This document shows, piece after piece, positions 13,656 through 15,129 of a stretch of DNA of 15,129 nt. The position numbers and the translations under genes were made by a program. Origin of the DNA: AP-15 sp035252905 (GTDB lineage Bacteria > Pseudomonadota > Alphaproteobacteria > ATCC43930 > CGMCC-115725); NCBI GenBank assembly GCA_035252905.1, contig DATFCQ010000348.1, forward strand, positions 1 through 15,129, read 5' to 3'. The notes under the pieces are model-generated. The model saw only the letters and a list, made by a program, of their open reading frames with translations. It had not been told where the DNA came from and searched no databases. The first letter of the stretch is position 1. Every line of letters begins with the position of its first letter.

Positions 13656-14882
13656 ATGCCCAGGATCGATGGCCGCAGACTTCTTGCCGATCTCCGGCGG
13701 CTCGCCGAGTTCGGCCGCTACAAGACCGGCGTCCATCGCCCGACCTATTCCCCGCCCGATGTCGAGGCGCGGCATTGGCTCGCCGGGAAACTGGCCGAGG
13801 CCGGGCTCAATGCGGCGATCGACGGGATCGGCAATGTGATCGCCCGCAACCCCTCGGCCCGGCGGCGGCTCCTCATCGGATCGCACAGCGAGACCCAGCC
13901 CTATGGCGGCTGGCTCGACGGGGCTCTCGGGGTCGTCTACGGTCTCGAACTCGCCCGCGTCTTCGCCGCCCAACCCGCCGCTGCCGGTCTCGGCGTCGAC
14001 GTCGCCGCCTGGGCCGACGAGGAGGGGCATTTCGGCAGTTATCTCGGCAGCCGCTCCTTTACCGGAATGCTCGGCGAGGAGGAGATCGACCGCGCCCGCG
14101 GCCGCGACGACGGCGTGCCGTTGCGCCGGGCGCTCGAACGCGCCGGTTTTGCCGGAAGACCGCGCGAGCGCCTCGGTCCCGGGGATTACATCGGCTATCT
14201 CGAAGCGCATATCGAGCAGGGCGACACGCTCGACACGGCAGGCCTGCGCATCGGCGTCGTCGAGTCGATCGTCGGCATCTGGAACGATCGCGTCGTCCTC
14301 ACCGGCGAGCAGAACCACGCCGGCACGACGCGCATGGCGCGCCGCAAGGATGCCGGGGTGGCGATGGTGCGTCTGGCGAATGCGGTCCACGAGCGCTTTC
14401 CGGCATTGGCCGGCCCGCGCACGGTATGGACGATCGGCCGCATGGAGATCGAGCCGAACGCGCCGTCGGTCGTGCCCGGTCAAGCCTCGATGCAGGTCCA
14501 GTTCCGCGACTCCGATCCCGCGATCCTCGCCCGCATGGACGCCGCCCTGCTTGATCTCGCCGCCGCGGCCGACCGCGCCGGGCCCTGCCGGGTCGAGGTC
14601 GCGGCGATTTCGCGGACCGAGCCGCGGCCGATGGATTCGGGGTTCGAGGCCGAGATCGAGCGGGCGGCCGAGCGCCATGCGCCGGGCGCGCATATGCGAT
14701 TGCCGAGCGCCGCCGGCCACGACGCGGCGGTGCTGTCGCACCGCATGGCGGCCGGCATGATGTTCATCCCGAGCATCGCCGGCATCAGCCACCATTGGGC
14801 CGAGGACAGCCGGGAAGAGGACATCGTCTTGGGCGCCCAGGTCTTTGCCGACGCCGCCCTCGCGATCCTGGAGAGGGGCTGA
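13656..14882 (+). CDS. M20 family allantoate / N-carbamoyl-amino-acid amidohydrolase
   Basis: From ATG 13656 the product is 408 residues, typical for the allantoate amidohydrolase/HyuC/beta-ureidopropionase branch of peptidase family M20. Metal-site motifs are in order: GSHSETQPYGGWLDGALGV (75-93, H77 and D88), WADEEGHFGSYLGSRSFTG (119-137, E122/E123), LEAHIEQGDTLD (182-193, H185), GEQNHAGTTRMARRKDAG (217-234, dimer/substrate region) and IAGISHHWAEDSREEDI (374-390, last His ligand). It should cleave a carbamoyl or ureide C-N bond in the cytoplasm. Allantoate is an attractive substrate because a PuuE-type allantoinase gene is nearby, but sequence alone does not separate allantoate from N-carbamoyl-amino acids. 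The usual HxD is HSE here. GGGGG at 13643-13647 may be its ribosome site. Confidence 0.88.
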   Translation: MPRIDGRRLLADLRRLAEFGRYKTGVHRPTYSPPDVEARHWLAGKLAEAGLNAAIDGIGNVIARNPSARRRLLIGSHSETQPYGGWLDGALGVVYGLELARVFAAQPAAAGLGVDVAAWADEEGHFGSYLGSRSFTGMLGEEEIDRARGRDDGVPLRRALERAGFAGRPRERLGPGDYIGYLEAHIEQGDTLDTAGLRIGVVESIVGIWNDRVVLTGEQNHAGTTRMARRKDAGVAMVRLANAVHERFPALAGPRTVWTIGRMEIEPNAPSVVPGQASMQVQFRDSDPAILARMDAALLDLAAAADRAGPCRVEVAAISRTEPRPMDSGFEAEIERAAERHAPGAHMRLPSAAGHDAAVLSHRMAAGMMFIPSIAGISHHWAEDSREEDIVLGAQVFADAALAILERG

Positions 14883-14934
14883 CGGGGGTCGGTATGGCCG
14901 AATGCCGGCGCTGCACAACTCACCCCCTCCCAAA

Positions 14935-14992
14935 CCCTCCCCCATCAAGGGGGAGGGCTTAATTGCGCTCCCTCCCCCTTGATGGGGGAGGG
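14935..14992. repeat. Large palindromic repeat, probable bidirectional terminator
   Basis: Arms 14935-14957 and 14970-14992 are perfect 23-bp inverted copies with a 12-base centre (CTTAATTGCGCT). Each arm is itself a hairpin: CCCTCCCCC and GGGGGAGGG around ATCAA or TTGAT. The match continues imperfectly outward (CACCCCCTCCC against GGGGTGGGGGTG). It lies between the convergent M20 gene (stop 14882) and asparaginase gene (stop 15016), so transcripts from both sides would end in strong stems. CCCTCCCCC palindromes are widely repeated in alphaproteobacterial genomes from general knowledge. Confidence 0.8.
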
Positions 14993-15015
14993 CCGGGGTG
15001 GGGGTGATGCAGCGT

Positions 15016-15129
15016 TCAATAGGTCCGGAAAGCCTCCTGGATCGCGGCCGGGTCGCTCGTCGTCGCCAATATCAACATCAGCAGAATGCGGGCTTTTTGC
15101 GGGCTCAGATCCTCGCCGGCGACGATCCC
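15016..15129 (-). CDS. L-asparaginase, C-terminal fragment (5' end outside window)
   Basis: On the minus strand the frame is open from the window edge to TGA at 15018-15016, giving the last 37 residues. GEDLSPQKARILLMLILATT followed by DPAAIQEAFRTY matches the C-terminal helix and end of bacterial type I/II asparaginases (DDLNPQKARVLL and a final FNQY in the E. coli periplasmic enzyme). The enzyme converts asparagine to aspartate and ammonia. Whether this copy is exported cannot be told without the N-terminus. It converges on the M20 hydrolase gene. Confidence 0.85.
   Translation of the reverse strand, partial: GIVAGEDLSPQKARILLMLILATTSDPAAIQEAFRTY

Noticed and set aside
13533..14948. Open frame of 471 codons on the minus strand
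   Set aside because: It is antisense to the M20 hydrolase, whose plus-strand translation has every metal-site motif in order.

Overview
The window is about two-thirds G+C, densely coded, and looks like the chromosome of an alphaproteobacterium, probably Hyphomicrobiales in the wide Bradyrhizobium/Rhodopseudomonas sense. The pointers are a DUF992 protein, a DUF29 protein, a winged-helix/TolB-like/TPR regulator, and three palindromic intergenic repeats of the kinds scattered through such genomes. No tRNA, rRNA, CRISPR array, integrase or transposase was seen. The organism call is an inference.

Layout. (1) 1-264 is the 3' end of an acyl-CoA dehydrogenase gene on the plus strand. (2) 265-753 is non-coding; its right part is a nested inverted-repeat element (535-715) just before a GTG-started regulator gene (754-2418, plus). 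(3) A two-gene minus-strand unit follows: a methyltransferase with scrambled, catalytically degenerate alpha/beta-hydrolase pieces (3458-4792), then an atypical acyl-CoA dehydrogenase-like flavoprotein (2297-3427). The flavoprotein gene's 3' end overlaps the regulator gene tail to tail by 122 bp. (4) A family 2 glycosyltransferase lies on the minus strand (5038-5952). (5) A plus-strand run holds DUF29 protein (6134-6622), PuuE-type allantoinase (6619-7536, ATGA overlap), an acetamidase/formamidase-family enzyme (7668-8642), Ada (8698-9786) and an Oxygenase-NA type iron/2-oxoglutarate oxygenase (from 9761, or 9800, to 10495). (6) A palindromic repeat (10499-10574) separates this run from three minus-strand genes for exported proteins: DUF992 (10583-11074), a ComEA-like helix-hairpin-helix protein (11218-11595) and a Tat-exported, berberine-bridge-type FAD oxidase (11720-13540). 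(7) Divergent from the last is an M20 allantoate/N-carbamoyl-amino-acid amidohydrolase (13656-14882, plus). It is separated by a large palindrome (14935-14992) from the 3' end of an L-asparaginase gene (15016-15129, minus).

Functional themes. PuuE, the acetamidase, the M20 hydrolase and asparaginase all split ureide or amide C-N bonds and release nitrogen, so the right two-thirds looks like a nitrogen-salvage neighbourhood, although its genes lie in several transcription units. Ada and the neighbouring oxygenase form a likely alkylation-response pair. The methyltransferase/flavoprotein pair is the least explained part. I do not see a clearly new defence or mobile system; the most unusual items are the scrambled hydrolase-methyltransferase protein, the nested repeat before the regulator, and the regulator's read-through tail.
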